From Cerrena zonata (Eukaryota; Basidiomycota; Agaricomycetes; Polyporales; Cerrenaceae), in assembly GCA_038087015.1 (NCBI GenBank), contig JASBNA010000030.1, positions 62,001 through 126,000 on the forward strand: 64,000 nucleotides of DNA, in the 5' to 3' direction. Positions within the stretch are counted from its first letter, which is position 1; every line of letters starts with the position of its first letter. Below, in pieces: positions 12,701-25,588 of the stretch. The notes beneath the pieces were generated by a model. It did not search any database. It had not been told where the DNA came from and saw only the letters and a program-made list of their open reading frames with translations. The position numbers and the translations under genes were made by a program.

Positions 12701-12909
12701 TATACTCTTCCGAACGAATTCAATCGTGAACTCACGCCACAACGTAGAGCCCCATGCACAAGAAACTGATAGATGTTTCTTTGCTGAGTGCTGCCGAGAC
12801 GTCGTGGTTGAATTCGTACCATGCTGAGGTCTTCAAGAAGGTCTCGCCTCTTCTGAAGAATGATGCTAGGGCTTTGGCTTGGTTGGAGCGAGAATGTTCT
12901 TCTCTGTAG
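9704..12909 (+). CDS. Xaa-Pro aminopeptidase (aminopeptidase P, M24B)
   Basis: Many-exon gene that removes an N-terminal residue preceding proline. Domains in order: creatinase-like N-domain ([34 protein letters not shown]), a middle domain ([18 protein letters not shown]), then the pita-bread catalytic domain with all five metal ligands visible after splicing: [37 protein letters not shown] and FEHVT. The C-terminus ALAWLEREC then stop (TAG 12907-12909) matches the family end. ATG 9704 adds about 33 residues rich in Arg, Ser and Thr with no acidic residue, which looks like a mitochondrial presequence; ATG 9803 (MGAKAAQ) would give the usual cytosolic form. Splicing of the intron between TRTW and [10 protein letters not shown] uses the acceptor tcaag at about 12021. 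Confidence 0.93.
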
Positions 12910-13459
12910 CGGGTACCTACAAGTCCGAGTATGTGTTCCTCACATTGTGTTCGGCTGCTTGTACTGACATCAAATATTGACATTTTATTACAGGACAGTG
13001 TAGTATACTGTACACCTTGAACTATTCAATTCTCAATATATTGACCAGCATTACATGCGGCATGCTCAAACCGATATCCGTGTCTAGTCCGGAAGCCCGT
13101 TATGATATCTTTCCAGGAGGCCCGCGATACTTATTGGGGAATTCTAGCGATACATCCATATATTGTTACCTCGAACTGCAATCGTCAACTGTCTCTTGAT
13201 TTGCCTGACTTAAAAATACAACGAACATGGTACCATGTACCACACTCATAAGCGCCCATCCAGCGACCCTCTATTTGTATTTGCTGTGGCAGTGGGGTGT
13301 TCACGAAGCAATCATGTTGGTCTGAGAGGCAGAGTGCAGATTGATAATTATATATACCGAAACCTGGGAGATGTTTGGAGTAGATTGTGTATCTCAACAT
13401 TCAACGTTCAACACTTGAACCTTATTAACACTTTTGGATCTGACCACGATCATACTATT
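12910..13459. other. Intergenic, aminopeptidase P to ASA1
   Basis: About 550 bases holding a 3' UTR and the ASA1 promoter. A 60-codon frame (13017-13199) and the upstream part of a 155-codon frame beginning at 13235 are not supported as coding, since the WD40 protein clearly starts at 13460. Confidence 0.5.
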
Positions 13460-14976
13460 ATGAGTAGTTCTCCCAACCCGATCCATCTTCTCCGTCCTCA
13501 TTCATCTCGTATCAATGCATTGTGGTTCTCAGAAGACAATGAACGACTATACTCTGGAGACACCTCCGGTATGGTGATAATTACATCCACGCGGACTCTC
13601 AGGTCGATAGCATCTTGGAAAGCTCACGACGAGGGAATACTCGGAATCCAAGAGTGGGATGATTCCGTTCTGACGTGCGTTCATACCTACGTCTCTAGAT
13701 AATCTTGAATTTACCATTCACACAGGACAGTCATGGGAGGGATAACAAACTGCACGTATGGACTCTTCTCCGGGAGACTGCGGCTCATGTGAGAGATGCT
13801 GCTTCACAACCTGGGTTACCCACTCCATCCCTGCGGTATTCTATGGACGTGAATGCTTTGAACTACTGTCGTTTCTCCTTGATGCCACTGCCAACCTTGC
13901 AAAATGAAGAACGGTCCGCCCTGATCGCTCTTCCGAATTTGATCGAGTCCTCCTTAGTGAGTTCAAATTTTAACTTCTACCTGGCGAGGTTTTGACTTGC
14001 ATATTCTAGGCAGACGTATGGGAGCTTCCCTCTCAGAAGCGATTACACGCGGCCATTGGAAGGGATGGCAAGAATGAAATGCCGTCTATAGATGGTCGGG
14101 GCACCGGTTCGACAGGTGGGTTTCGTCTGCACATTCCTCTACTGTAGTTAAACCATTGGCATGTTAGGCATCATCATGTCCATGCATCTGTTCTCGTCCC
14201 CACACCTAGACCATCCTAACCGCACGTGTTTGAAATTACTATGCGCGTACGAGAATGGCGGAATAGAACTAAGGGAGTTTACAAGAACCGACAAAGGAAC
14301 ATCAGTAGAAGGTATCGGTTGGGAGGTTATATGGCGTTCGAATCTCCATGTTGAATCTAGTATGTACCTTTTCTATCAATTTCTCTAACGTCACGGAGTT
14401 GACCTGGTTTAGTTATGGCGATGGCAGTTAGTAGGGATCATTCCTTAGCATTGACGGTTTCTGCAGATCACATCATTGGTCGACATGATATCCTGGTTAG
14501 TACTTAGTACATTACGATTCACCTTGGCGTAGTACTCATCTAAACATTCTCAGAAAGCTGAGGAGACGAAAGGAAGCGAAGGATGTGTAGTCCACAGAAC
14601 GAAATACGCAGGCAATGCTAGTATCGCTATACGGGACGATGGAAAAGTCTGCGCAGTGGGTGGATGGGATGGAAAGTACGTATCCTTGGTTTGAAATTGC
14701 CGCTATTACTAACGTTGATATAGAATTCGCTTGTACTCAACCAAATCATTCAAACCGCTTGGAACGCTGGACTACCACAAAAAGAGCTGCCAAACACTCG
14801 CTTTCACACACCCTTCGGGCATTGTCCAACTCAAGCCCAGCGACACCGAGGAGTACGACTCAGAAGATGAGATGTTACCTGAAGAGCAAGAAGCAAGAGG
14901 ACGATGGCTTGCAGCAGGCAGTGAAGATAATAGAATTTCCATATGGCCGTTAATTACATTTGGTCGTCAATCATAA
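13460..14976 (+). CDS. ASA1: ASTRA-associated protein 1-like WD40 protein
   Basis: The start at 13460 (MSSSPNPIHLLRPHSSRINA) opens directly into the first WD repeat: INALWFSEDNERLYSGDTSG, then SWKAHDEGILGIQEWDD, GRDNKLHVWTL and others. About six exons are needed, with introns for example at about 14110-14166 and 14361-14412. The last blade reads KSCQTLAFTHPSG, and after an acidic insert (DTEEYDSEDEMLPEE) ends WLAAGSEDNRISIWPL just before TAA at 14974-14976. ASA1 is a subunit of the ASTRA chromatin-associated complex with Tra1, Tti1 and Tel2-type partners, in the nucleus. The C-terminal insert and blade order fit ASA1 better than other WD40 families, but the repeat fold alone cannot prove orthology. 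Confidence 0.78.
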
Positions 14977-14999
14977 TCAAGTTTCGTTATTCTATCCCC

Positions 15000-16987
15000 T
15001 CAAGTGGATGTGAGTGGTTGGCCAGCCATCACTTGTCTGAACATCTCCAAAGCTGCTTGACCGCGAGCGAGGTTTCCGTGGGTGTAAGCAGGCACTTCGT
15101 GGCCTCTGAAACATGGTTATACGTCAGACTCGAGCATGGGATCCAGCTTGTACAGGGACACTTACGCTCCAAAGATGCGGACATAAGAGAAGGTACCAGC
15201 GTTCTTGTAGATTCCGGTAACTTGCCCGTCAACAGTCCAGTTTGCAAACTGTTGCTGATGGTAAAGCGTCGTGAATTGGGTCTGAAGGTTGTCAACCATA
15301 GCCTCGACACCATTGAAGTTCAAGATATAGTCCTATAAAACATGTGATCAATATGACGTTTACTCGATAAGTCGGAACACGCGTACGGCATCACCATCGT
15401 AGACGATAGTACGAACACCAGCATTGATAACAGTCTCCAAGTGAGGTCTCGAGTTGGTCATCCAATCACCGGTCTTAGCAAAATTGTTATAAACGGTATT
15501 GCTAGACTCTGTCCAGGTAACTTCTGCGCCAATCAACGACCTCAAGGTAGCATTGTTGATGAAGGTGGAGAAATCAGGAGGGTATGGGTCGGTGTCATCG
15601 GCCAAGACGTAGTATACGTCCCAGTCACCAGCAAGAGGCGAGAGAATGTTGTTGTTGCAGAAGCTTTGGGCAGCGGCGCAGACAGATGTGGTACCTGTGG
15701 TGTAACAGTTCTGGATTTGATCCCTGCAACCTCCAGAGCGATACATGGAAGTGTTGGCCCGAGTGAGTAGTGCGTCAGAGACTAGGGGATGGTACCTGTA
15801 TATATTCTCAGTTACTCGACGTAGGTGAATAGTGGAAACGCAAGTCCTTACGGGTTCTGAGCAGCATATGTAAGATATCCGGGGTACTGGGATAAAGGAT
15901 CCTGTACAGAGTTGAATCAGTATAGTACGCATTAGATTATGTAGAATCGACTAACTGTCAAACCATCCCCTACACCGAGCGTCTTCAAGTTCAGTGTTAT
16001 GCCCGAGATGGAGCCACTAGCAATAGCAGCGTTTTGTTGCAAGAAGTATCTATTATAGGAGTCAGTAAGTTAGTGTAATAAAGCAAGACGCCGAGGACGT
16101 ACGCAGCGAAGGTGGGTCCATAGTGGCCTCCATATGACTCTGTCCAAATTGCAAAATCGTTCTTCTGGAACTTGCTGAAACGCGAATCGGCGAGAAAGAT
16201 TTGAAGGAACTAAAAATGATAACCATATAGTCATAAATGGGCGCTATCCGTCGACCGTCATAGGCAACTCACCTTCCAAACGTCTTCTGCGGCCGCTTGA
16301 GACGTTCCAACCGTAGTCGTGCCATGAGAGAAGCCGACACCGACTGGTTGGTCAATGAACAATCTATGAAAATGGTTTCAGGAGAAGTCGAGATGATCGG
16401 GTATCGGTGGCATACACATTCGCAATCTCGTTCCATGCAGTGGGGTTGAGACTGACAGTTCTGGTGTCGTTGTTGATTCGGCATGGTCCGAGTTCTTGAA
16501 AGAGTCCAATCATACTGGAGCTACCAGGCTATGCAATCATTTAGCTACCAAGTCAACTATTCAATAGAAGGTGATAAGACGTACACCTCCATTGAGCCAG
16601 ATAGCAAGTGGAGCGGTGTCGGGATTCTTTCGAGACTCAAAAAACCAGAACCTAGATATATCATAAGAACACGTTCAGATCCCTATCAACTTTGATTGGA
16701 TCAGGGACGCACCAGATGCTCTCATTCGCGGTGAGGTCGCCGTAACCAGAAGCCTGGTTAACCCCGGGAGTGGTCTCACAAACACCACTATTTTCTGTCA
16801 CTCGTAACTTGCCAGGCGTGGTTGCGGCGGGTGTAACAGCAGCTGCTGCAGATCCTTTGTGGACTGCAATGGTGTCAGAAGGAACACCACCTATTACACC
16901 ATCGACCACAGGAATTTGACCTGCGAAGGAGGGCGAGACATGGAGGGCGGCGACTAGCAGCGCTGTGAGAGCAGGTAGTATCTGCAT
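15000..16987 (-). CDS. Secreted serine carboxypeptidase (S10 family)
   Basis: Start chosen at 16987 because [20 protein letters not shown] is a clean signal peptide; an upstream ATG at 17029 would place 14 polar residues before it. The catalytic triad is visible after splicing: Ser in ESYGGHYGP (about 16110-16140), Asp in VYDGDAD (split by an intron at about 15330-15390) and His in GHEVPAY (about 15100). Other family marks are [22 protein letters not shown] and the Cys-rich lid ([23 protein letters not shown]). The enzyme removes C-terminal residues from peptides at acid pH in the vacuole or outside the cell; the signal peptide without further retention marks suggests secretion. Stop TGA is at 15000-15002. 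Its 3' end runs toward ASA1, with only about 23 bases between the stop codons. Confidence 0.92.
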
Positions 16988-19900
16988 GATGTCCTTGAGC
17001 GAGAGGAGGGGGCACAAGCTGCTATCCATCCTCGTATTGCATAGACCTATATTTATAGCTCACAAGATAGTGAGCGCTGTAGGGTTTAGGAAATCCATTA
17101 ACAGCGAATGGTCCATCGAAGATTCTGTGTTAGCGGAACTGCATGGTCCTCACGATTTGTGACGAGTGAACGGCACCATGCATGCCCAACTTGAGGAAAG
17201 AGGGAGTTGGTAGCTGAACGGAGTTCCATCTTTAAGTTCACCACTCAGCGGTGGCTGTAGTACTTGATGAGTATCAATCGGAAGCTCAATATGTCCAGCT
17301 GACTGTAGCAAAGGTAGTGTGCTCCATGCTTCTATCTGTTTCGCCCTTATGCTCCTAAAGTTTGTCATTCATTGCAAGCTGCGATTGCCATGTGCCACCG
17401 CGATGGGTTTCGGAGTAGGAGGATGTAGTACGGAGAAATTCGAATTGCGTCATGGTAACAGTTGTCCAGGGATTGAGGCTCGATCTGCCTATTTTCCGAA
17501 CTGAACCGAATAGCATTTGTAACCGTAGTCAAAGGTATGCATCGTGTTTTTGAAGAAAGCCGTCTGAGTATCTGTCCAGTTCTTTCCTGGTAGTAGCATG
17601 GTGCAAATGGAGGAAACGCCCTATGGTTCCGGCCTGGTTTTTAGTGATCAGATGGGTTCCGTTGCTATTTTTATCACTGTCGATATGGATCGCCATATGT
17701 TGGATGTTGTGGACTTGATCACGTTTCGGAGCCGTATCTTCAAAGGCACGGTACTGTACCGCCTATCCCGTAAGATATGGCTCCGAGTCGTCCGAGTCCG
17801 TCACGGTGTTCTTTAGGAGTATTCAAGTTGTATCATATACGCAATATCCTTTCAACCGAGGTACGGAAGGGACTTCCTAGACTCACTGTAATGATATAGG
17901 GGGCTGTGTTCCTGGGGTTGTAGGTATAAATAGACTCGTAGAACACACAGCAGATCAGTGATCCCAGATAAAAAACATGAAGAAACATTAGCAGCAGCAT
18001 CACCATATTAAGTAATCAAATTTCTGAATGACGTCAACCTCCGTTGTGGTAGTGGCTCTTGCCCCATTCGTAAATTCTCACGATATTTCTGTGTTTAGGT
18101 TCAAGCCACCTGTCAACGCAGCAGGCACATTGCATACGCAATCACCCTGTTCACTCGTACTTCAACAGGTACGACTTCCGCCATCCTCTCCACCTTCTAC
18201 CCCCTTTCCCGGAACCTCAAGACTCGCCAAGACACAAGATCACGCGATTGAAGGAGGGCAAGCGGGATGCTGAGGAACGGGCGCTACGTATTTATTTCCT
18301 TTTGATATGTTCACTTACTTCCCGCCGTTTTATTTCTTCTTACAGAACCGGAAGCCTAGGACAAAGCACCAGAGGAATACGAGACGTTGTCGCTAATCCC
18401 CTCCGCTTGTGAGGCGGGGCACTGGCGTAAGGAAATAGAGGCTGGATCGGCACGTTCTCAATTCCAAAGGTGTGGAAATCCGAAGCAGAAGGGAATTTTT
18501 GCATGGAATGATAGATAGGCACCACTTCCCCTACTCACCTCCTCGCTTATACCTTTTTATTTCCCTTTTCATCACTCACTTATATTTCTCATATGGAATG
18601 CTGGAGACGGCTGCGGAGATCGCGAGCCGTATCGCGCTGTACCAAACGACGGCCTTCGCGCCTCGAAAAATCCATTCCCCTTTGACTCGAAACTACGACG
18701 AACGGCGGAGTCGCGTTGAACAACTTCGACGCTCTGAGGATTCTGAGATACTTGAGCTACCGGGCACTGAGGCCCACTGTGATACCTACGCACGAAACTA
18801 CAAACTTTCCGCTAGCGCGGGGGTTTGTTCTTTTACTCTTACTCTACTTTGTGACTACCGACCGACTCTCTTCGACGCACTACCAGTGAACGGGCGCCTC
18901 TACGACACCGTCCTCTCAAGGCTGCGTTTTGCGAGTCATAGGTACAAGGGCATGGTTGTTCGAGTTCTTGATGAAGTTCAACGGAAGACAATCGTGACTT
19001 TGTTTCTTACAAGCATTATGGCAAGTTCAAGATTTATATTCATGGATCTGGTGCTGGAAAATCGAGGACGATTATGGAGGTAACTGTCTTCAACATCCTC
19101 CTTCACATCATCCGCGAGTTCTTTGCTTACCCAATATAGTGCTTTCGTTATCTACACTAACCTTCGAAGCCCACTGGATGTAATGGAAACTGGAGCGGAT
19201 GGCAGAATGAATCGATGTGAACGTGGAAGGGCTCTCCTGTCTGTTCAACCTGAACCATGTACCCCCGATTTCCTCCAGACTGATTCGGTCTGGTAATGTT
19301 ATAGATATTCATATTCTCGGATGCTCACATGTTCCTATGTCAGTGTTCTGCCACGGCTCCGCTAGCGAGCTCCGTTCGACCCTATCGATGATAGTAAACC
19401 TCACGATATGATAATGTGGAATGATCTAAATCTGATGTTCTCACTTTCCTGGCCGTCGGTTATTCAGGTATCTCGCCGATAAAAAGATAGTTTCGGTTTT
19501 GTAAGTCGAATAGAGATGTGAGTATGGTCGAGTTGGTGTACTCGTCTAAGGTAGCTTGCGTTGCCGTCCGTACCATATGTTACGACCTAGGCACATATCT
19601 TCAGGCGCTTTACTGGCTCAAACAATCCAAACCTCTCTCCTACTCGATTGCTTACGGTTACTACTTCATACTCCATCCGCCGATCGCGATGACTTATATG
19701 TCGTGGACTGCGAATCTCGATGGGTTTTCGGCCCAGATTATCGCAATATCGCATTTCTACGAGAAGGGTCTGATTCTGTCATAATATTTGTCACGTTTAC
19801 GACCTAGATCGTGTTGGTCACTATTCTTTGAACTTTCTAAGGAAGCCCTCAAGATTGGCGACTACGTGCCCTGGCAAGTTTGGATCACCTGGTGCAACCG

Positions 19901-20356
19901 GTGTGGGTATTCGTTAGCTAAAATGGATGGTTGAAGCATCGTTATCTTATACCACGATCAGGACGTCGAGTGCTCTTTGCTGATCGTGCTCCCTCGCCGC
20001 CTTTCGCTACCCCAAGCGTCCCGCGGCTCCTTCTCCACTCCAAGTCGTGGGCGGAAGCATTTGTTCCTTAGAATGCAGAGTCTTGGCACTAAAATTCGAC
20101 ATCTTGGCACATATTGCTTCTCATGCACTTCCCGCGTGGCTGGAAAACGGGGCTTCCTTTTTGAAAGTCGATCTGGTATCTTGATCATGGTTCCTTACCA
20201 GGATCTACACCAAATCGTTTTTTCCGATCGAACCCGACAAAATGGAATGAAGATGGATCATTTGGATACATCTGGGCGTTCATATTACATGCAGGATATA
20301 TAACGGTTGGACTAGCTCACTATATCTCACCCATCCCTTATACATTACCTGATACA
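16988..20356. other. Gene-poor 3.4 kb
   Basis: The first 80 bases are the carboxypeptidase promoter and the last part is the aldehyde dehydrogenase promoter. Between them, open frames of 203 codons (18472-19083), 88 codons (19518-19784) and 108 codons (19977-20303) occur. None shows a domain, a signal peptide or consistent splice partners. The region may contain old gene or transposon remains, but I could not identify them. Confidence 0.45.
17050..17057 (-). promoter_or_regulatory. TATA box of serine carboxypeptidase
   Basis: TATAAATA on the minus strand, 63 bases upstream of the ATG at 16987. Spacing and sequence match the TATA box of the S41 peptidase gene. Confidence 0.55.
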
Positions 20357-22252
20357 ATGTCTACTGAACTTCAGTATACTCCTCCTTCCGAAGTCAAATC
20401 TGTACGCTTCAGCATCTCATATCTATCTTTCTCGAAAACGTACTTACATTCGTCTGCTCACAGATCTATGAACGGCTCACTGCAACGTTCAAGGCTGGCG
20501 TAACGCGTCCTCTTGCGTACAGACGCAAGCAGCTCCTGCAATTAGGGCGTATGCTCCAAGAGAACCACGCTGCATTTGAGGATGCTTTCTATGCCGACTA
20601 TAACAAGCCTCGTCTCGAGATAACTGCTGAAGACTTGGCTCCTCCAATCCCATCCATTATTCGGGCTCTCGAGAAGCTCGAAGAATGGGCCCGACCCGAG
20701 AAGCCAACAGTAGAAGCATGGAGGAGTACCTGGGATACGACCCTCCACAAAGTACCGAAGGGTGTCGCGCTCATTATTTCGTAAGTTTTACGTCTATCCA
20801 ACGACGATTCGTGTTCTGATGCTGACACCCCTTCTCACGCAATTGAAAGTCCCTTCAACTACCCCTACATTCTTTCCTTCAATCCGATGGTCGGTGCGAT
20901 TGCGGCCGGTTGTCCAGTGGTGTTGAAACCCTCAGAAGCCAATCCCAATGCATCCGCTCTCATGACAAAGCTTCTTCCAAAATATCTTGATCCCAACGCC
21001 TATGCGGTTGTCAACGGTGGCCCCGAGGAGACCACTTCATTGCTTGAGTTCCGCTGGGATCACATCTTCTTTACTGGAGGAACGAGAGTTGGGCAGATAG
21101 TCGCATCAGCTGCTGCAAAGCATATTACCCCTGTAACATTGGAGCTTGGCGGCAAGAGTCCTGTCATCATTGATCCTGACTGTGATATAGACCTTGCTGC
21201 TAAGAGGGTCCTTTACGGAAAGTTACAGAACATGGGTCAGGTGCGTGATGCGTTACGTTAAACACCACCAAATGTCCAACCATTTGACAATGGACTACTT
21301 CTTTAGCTTTGTGCCTCCCCCGACTATGTTCTTCTCCCTCGTTCTGTGGCGCCTGCTTTCCGCGAGTCTCTTGCAAAATGGTATAAGAGCTTCTGGCCGA
21401 ACGGCCCCTTGCACGAGACATCACAATGGGGAAAGATTGTCAATACTGCTCACCACCAGCGTCTTAAACGTTTGATTGAACAAAGCAAGGGTACGATCAT
21501 CTTGGGAGGCGAGATACCTGATGACCGTCGAATTGCTCCCACTGTGATCACTGGTATAACTGCTGAGGACTCATTAATGCAAGAGTAAGTGTAGGAGTTA
21601 TGCTGTATAAAGTACGGGGCGGGGGCTGACCGTATATGAAGGGAAAACTTCGGACCAATATTGCCTCTCATTGAGGTGGAAGGTGTCGATGAAGCGATTG
21701 AGTTCGTTGGCCAACGGTACGTCTCATCTTCTTTCTTCTAGATGCAGAATTCAAACCCACGCCTAAAGCCCGATACCGCTTGTTCTCTACACATTTACTC
21801 GAAGCGAAGAAACGAAACGGAAAAGTATGTTACCTGTTTCAAATGCTGTCATTACCGACATATTGATATTATTGGTAGTTGTCGAGAAGACCAACAGTGG
21901 TCGTATCTCCTTCAACGATACCTTCACCTTGCTTATGGTTCATGAGATTCCCTTCGGCGGCCACGGTCACTCTGGATGTATGTTCAACGCCTCTCTCTAT
22001 TTATAGTTGTACTCACTTCTACAAAATAGATGGATCATACTTCGACAAACATACTTTCGATGTTTTCACACACCACCGAGGTTCCATCGATGTCCCAGCC
22101 GAGTAAGTCTCACCACCCTTCTCATAAGAAAGTTAGTCTCACAAACTAAATATAGGGAAGAACCAAATCTGGAGGGAAGGTATCCTCCGTATACGGAAGA
22201 GAAATACAAGGAGAGGGGTGCGATAATGTGGCTGCCTCTTCCGGATGCATGA
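20357..22252 (+). CDS. Aldehyde dehydrogenase (class 3 / fatty aldehyde type)
   Basis: NAD(P)-dependent oxidation of aldehydes to acids. Exons begin 20357-20401, 20464-about 20779, about 20850-21240, 21307-about 21584 and continue to TGA at 22250-22252. Motifs: SPFNYPYILSFNPMVGAIAAG (cofactor fold), LKPSEANP, FFTGGTRVGQ, VTLELGGKSPVI (catalytic Glu), NMGQ|LCASPDY (catalytic Cys, right after an intron), ENFGPILPLIEV, and SFNDTFTLLMVHEIPFGGHG. The C-terminus PEEPNLEGRYPPYTE-type tail ends GAIMWLPLPDA. The intron after FVGQR must end at taaag (about 21770), giving FVGQRPIPLVLYTF; an earlier AG would read into TAA. The short N-terminus without a signal suggests a cytosolic or membrane-associated enzyme. 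Complete by length for the class. Confidence 0.93.
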
Positions 22253-22489
22253 ACGAGCGATCTTAGATTGCATTGTATGAGAAGTTTTTGGTCGCAAGTA
22301 CCGTTGTTGTATATTATCAATTAAACGATATAGCAGTGTTGTATAAACAGCAGACAGTATCTGCACAAACGTCTCAGTGTTTTGATCTATGAATGGATAT
22401 CATAATAGGTACCGGGTATGTGTTACAATCGTTGTGGCAGGTCGAAGAACCGTTTCTATCATCAAGTAGAAGTCTCTGACTGGCTGATA

Positions 22490-24029
22490 TCAATGAAACT
22501 CCCCCGAAACTTTGGAACGTCTATGGGTAGGTTCATAAGGGTCGTATTTGTATATCGAGGAGTAGTCGCCGGTGTTAGCGCGACTCTTCCAGCCATCATC
22601 GACATCACGACCTGCAGTAGGTGCAATGGACGTGACCAGATTGATGGTATCGTCTTGTTCGGATCGCTCGTTGTGTTTGAGGTTGAGGAGTTTACGAACC
22701 CAGGTAAGGCTTCGGAACCAGTCGAAAAGTATTTGGTACAGCATAAGGGTTTGAATGAGAGGTGGAAGTGCGACAAACATTGCCAGGACCTACGTCAAAG
22801 TTAAGCATGATAAGCAAACCGAAGCTTATCAAATCTTACCTGACCGAACGAGAGAGAGAACTCTTCGTCATTCTGTGCAAAGAAACAACCCAACTCGACT
22901 ACTGACACCCAGTAGAAAGTCGGGATTGCCACAATGGACACGAAGTGAATAAACGAGTAATTTCGTCCAACCACGGACCTACGGATGGAGATTGTGTTAT
23001 ACATTAACGATTCGGGACATGGAAATGTATCATGCTCACCAAGTACGTCCAAAAGCGAGGCTGCCATCGCTCACCACGAGGCCAGATGGTTTCGCGCTGC
23101 AGGAAAATTCCAATGATCCACGATAGCACAATCGTCACAAACGTTCCTATTATTACAACGAAAATCCATGGCACTTGTTTTAGTGCAGAGATCACCCGAA
23201 ACGGGAACACATAAAGATAATTTGCCAGAGGGACCAGTTGCGTATCGCATGACTCTTGGGCAAAATGTGATATGGTAGTCGGCACCAATATATAGATGAG
23301 GAGGGAAATCCAGATCGCCGCCGCTATCAAGATGAGAATCCGTCGCAGAAGCTGGCCCTCACCAACAATCGTGTTTAGTCGGTGTTTCTTATACCAGAAC
23401 GACATCAACGAGTAGATAAACAGGTAGAAAGTTAATGGTGACCCCGTAAGCACTACTGCTATTCCAGCGTGAAACCGTGTGAGAGACGTTTGGAATATGG
23501 AGATAGCGCAAGTTATCAACACGGCATATATCGATAGAACTTGTGACCAGAATGCTTCTTTTGCTCTTTCTGGGGAGTAGAAGATCAAGAGTGCTGTCGA
23601 CTGTGTAAGTTTGCGAACTCTTCAAGTCGAACCTAGGAAATGACGCACAGAGGCATATGTTCGTTATATAGGCTATAGATTGGTAAGTCTATTTCCGACG
23701 AGCCTGCAGATGAACACACTCACAAGCAATGCGGACCAGTGGTCCTGAGAGAAGAATGAACATAAAGACTCGATGTTTTGCAATGATTACTCACCTGCAA
23801 TATCAGCATTGGGGCAATACCCAAAGGCGCAGGTGTCATCCGAGGGAGGTGCTATACAATATGCTTGGCGATAGAGCTTCTCATTGGAGGTCAGATTGAG
23901 GAAAGTCAACATGCTTTGAGTGACCGTAAAATTGCTGGCGGTGCAGTTGAATTCATCTTCGGAGAAGAGTTGGCGAGCAGTGAAGCATAACGTATCAGGT
24001 GGGTAGAGGGTAATATTGAGGTTAGACAT
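22490..24029 (-). CDS. Cys-rich multi-TM orphan protein, copy 1
   Basis: Member of a four-copy family in this window. The start at 24029 (MSNLNITLYPPDTLCFT) leads into an N-terminal part of about 80 residues with Cys pairs, Asn-glycosylation sites and the signature LNLTSNEKLYRQAYC..DDTCAFGYCPNADIAG. After two short exons the membrane region follows: FWSQVLSIYAVLITCAISIF, GSPLTFYLFIYSLMSFWY, ILIAAAIWISLLIYILV, IVLSWIIGIFLQRETIWP, then VVGRNYSFIHFVSIVAIPTF and a last helix before FDWFRSLTWVRK. I count six or seven helices. No known receptor or transporter motif is seen. The hydrophilic C-terminus ends at 22490. It faces the aldehyde dehydrogenase tail to tail. Function unknown; a surface sensor is only a guess from the topology. 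Confidence 0.8.
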
Positions 24030-24559
24030 TTCTTTGGTCTAGTCAGGTACAATTGGAAGGTAGTTTCGGCTTGATGAATGAGGGCGAAGGTAAAGGAGCG
24101 TTGCCGCTTTCACTGCATGCAATGACCTGTCTCAAATCGCGTGTATTATTAAACGTAGTTAGTGCGATCCTGAAAAATTATATCATCATTTCCACCATCA
24201 AATTGGTTGGAACATGGCCGTGACGACACCTCCGTGTCGGCCATACTGTACAATGTACTTACTTGAGCGCACATCGCAATAGGATGTGTACAAAAGTCAA
24301 TGTGAGCTTGAGGCAACTCTCAGTATTGTATTCACATGTTCTGTACGTGCGATGTGATAGCACACTTGAGTCCGAGATCTCCTGCTCGGATGGGGCCAGA
24401 CCCAGACTGTCGGGAAGGAGTGGTACAAAGTTTTGACCGAAGAGCAAACAGTATATAGTTGGGCGATAGAACGAAGTCATTATGCACCGTATGGAAACCA
24501 AGTCTGGGCCGGACCCACGAACTTCCAGGACTAGAGTGCTTTTTATGAGAAAAATAGAG
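24030..24559. other. Intergenic between orphan copy 1 and tRNA-Leu
   Basis: About 530 bases that should hold the promoter of the minus-strand multi-TM gene. An 80-codon minus-strand frame at 24259-24501 has no support. Confidence 0.5.
24550..24554 (-). terminator. Pol III T-run after tRNA-Leu copy 1
   Basis: Five T on the minus strand a few bases past the tRNA 3' end, the usual RNA polymerase III stop. Confidence 0.6.
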
Positions 24560-24658
24560 TGACGAGAGTGGGATTCGAACCCACGCCCTTTCGGACCAGA
24601 TAACAGCTACCTTATGAGTGCCTTAGTCTGGCGCCTTAGACCACTCGGCCATCTCGCC
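24560..24658 (-). tRNA. tRNA-Leu(AAG), intron-containing, copy 1
   Basis: Read on the minus strand: acceptor GGCGAGA pairs with TCTCGTC, D-arm TGGCCGAGTGGTCTAA, anticodon stem CCAGA/TCTGG around loop CTAAGG, and T-arm GTGGGTTCGAATCCCAC. Position 33 is T, so the anticodon is AAG (decodes CUU, and more if inosine-modified). An intron of about 19 bases follows the base 3' of the anticodon. The extra arm TCCGAAAGGG fits class II tRNA-Leu. Confidence 0.93.
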
Positions 24659-25588
24659 ATATTTACAATTTGCTAGGCGCCGTTCTCTCGAGCCACATTC
24701 CCAATGAGCTCGGCGAGCCCGGGTTTGGTACTACTAGTACGTGCCATGGCAAGGGTACGCCAAATGTTAGACCTATGACCGGTGTTGAGAACTTAAACCA
24801 GTATACGCTACCATCTACGTCTAGCGGCGTCGAATCTGAGTCGCCACTTGACGGTGGGCGTTCCGCGTTCGACCTGCTGACCGGTCATGCATCTCTTTCA
24901 GATTGACAGTCATGACATGCTGGCTATACTCATGTGGATTCGAAGAATATAATTCAAGGTGTGGGCCCGCCTTTAATTCCATCGTGAGTTTTTGGTTTAC
25001 CATACTAATACTATGGATACACGGCCGCCAAGTGACAAAATCAGGACTCACCGATGGCAAGACTCGCGGACCACTTATCACCCATATGCAATGTTCTCCG
25101 CGGGGGGAAACTCAACTGTGTTTGATGTAGCGAAGTCATTGCCATCTATCGCTTCCATTCGTTGCCTTGGGAGTGCCAGTAACCGGGTACGTTCATGTTC
25201 CTGAATCTGTCCGAACTACATTCAGAGCTTATTGTAATAGCCTGTCTATAAGTGTAAATGTACACGTTTAGTATTCAATTCCGCTCTAAGCCGGTGGCAG
25301 GGATGTTATAGGACTTCAGTCCAGCTATGCTTTCCGTAATCATAGCTACTACCAGACGGTATCCAGTTCATAACGGTAATTGCTGGGCGTACATTCTCGC
25401 ACAGAAATCCGAGAAGCCGAGGTGTCCTTTGACGTACTGATGAACTGTCAAGGAACAGACCCGTCCTAGAACCTGAAACTCGACCGAGTAGGGCCAAGAA
25501 GATATATATCCCCATTCTCTCCTTCGTTGCGAATAGTCTCCTGAGACCCTTCTACAAGGTGGCAATACCTGTAGTACATGTGCGAGCT
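24659..25588. other. Intergenic, tRNA-Leu to DUF6534 gene
   Basis: Nothing recognisable; open frames are all under 90 codons with no domain. The last part should hold the promoter of the DUF6534-like gene. Confidence 0.5.

Noticed and set aside
18472..19083. 203-codon plus-strand open frame, with a nearby GSGAGKS wording in another frame
   Set aside because: The P-loop-like wording does not fit GxxxxGK[ST], lies in a frame with upstream stops, and the 203-codon frame has no domain or splice partners.
21719..21780. Apparent nonsense codon (TAA) in the aldehyde dehydrogenase exon
   Set aside because: Using the acceptor at taaag gives FVGQRPIPLVLYTF, which aligns with the family without any stop, so the gene is intact.
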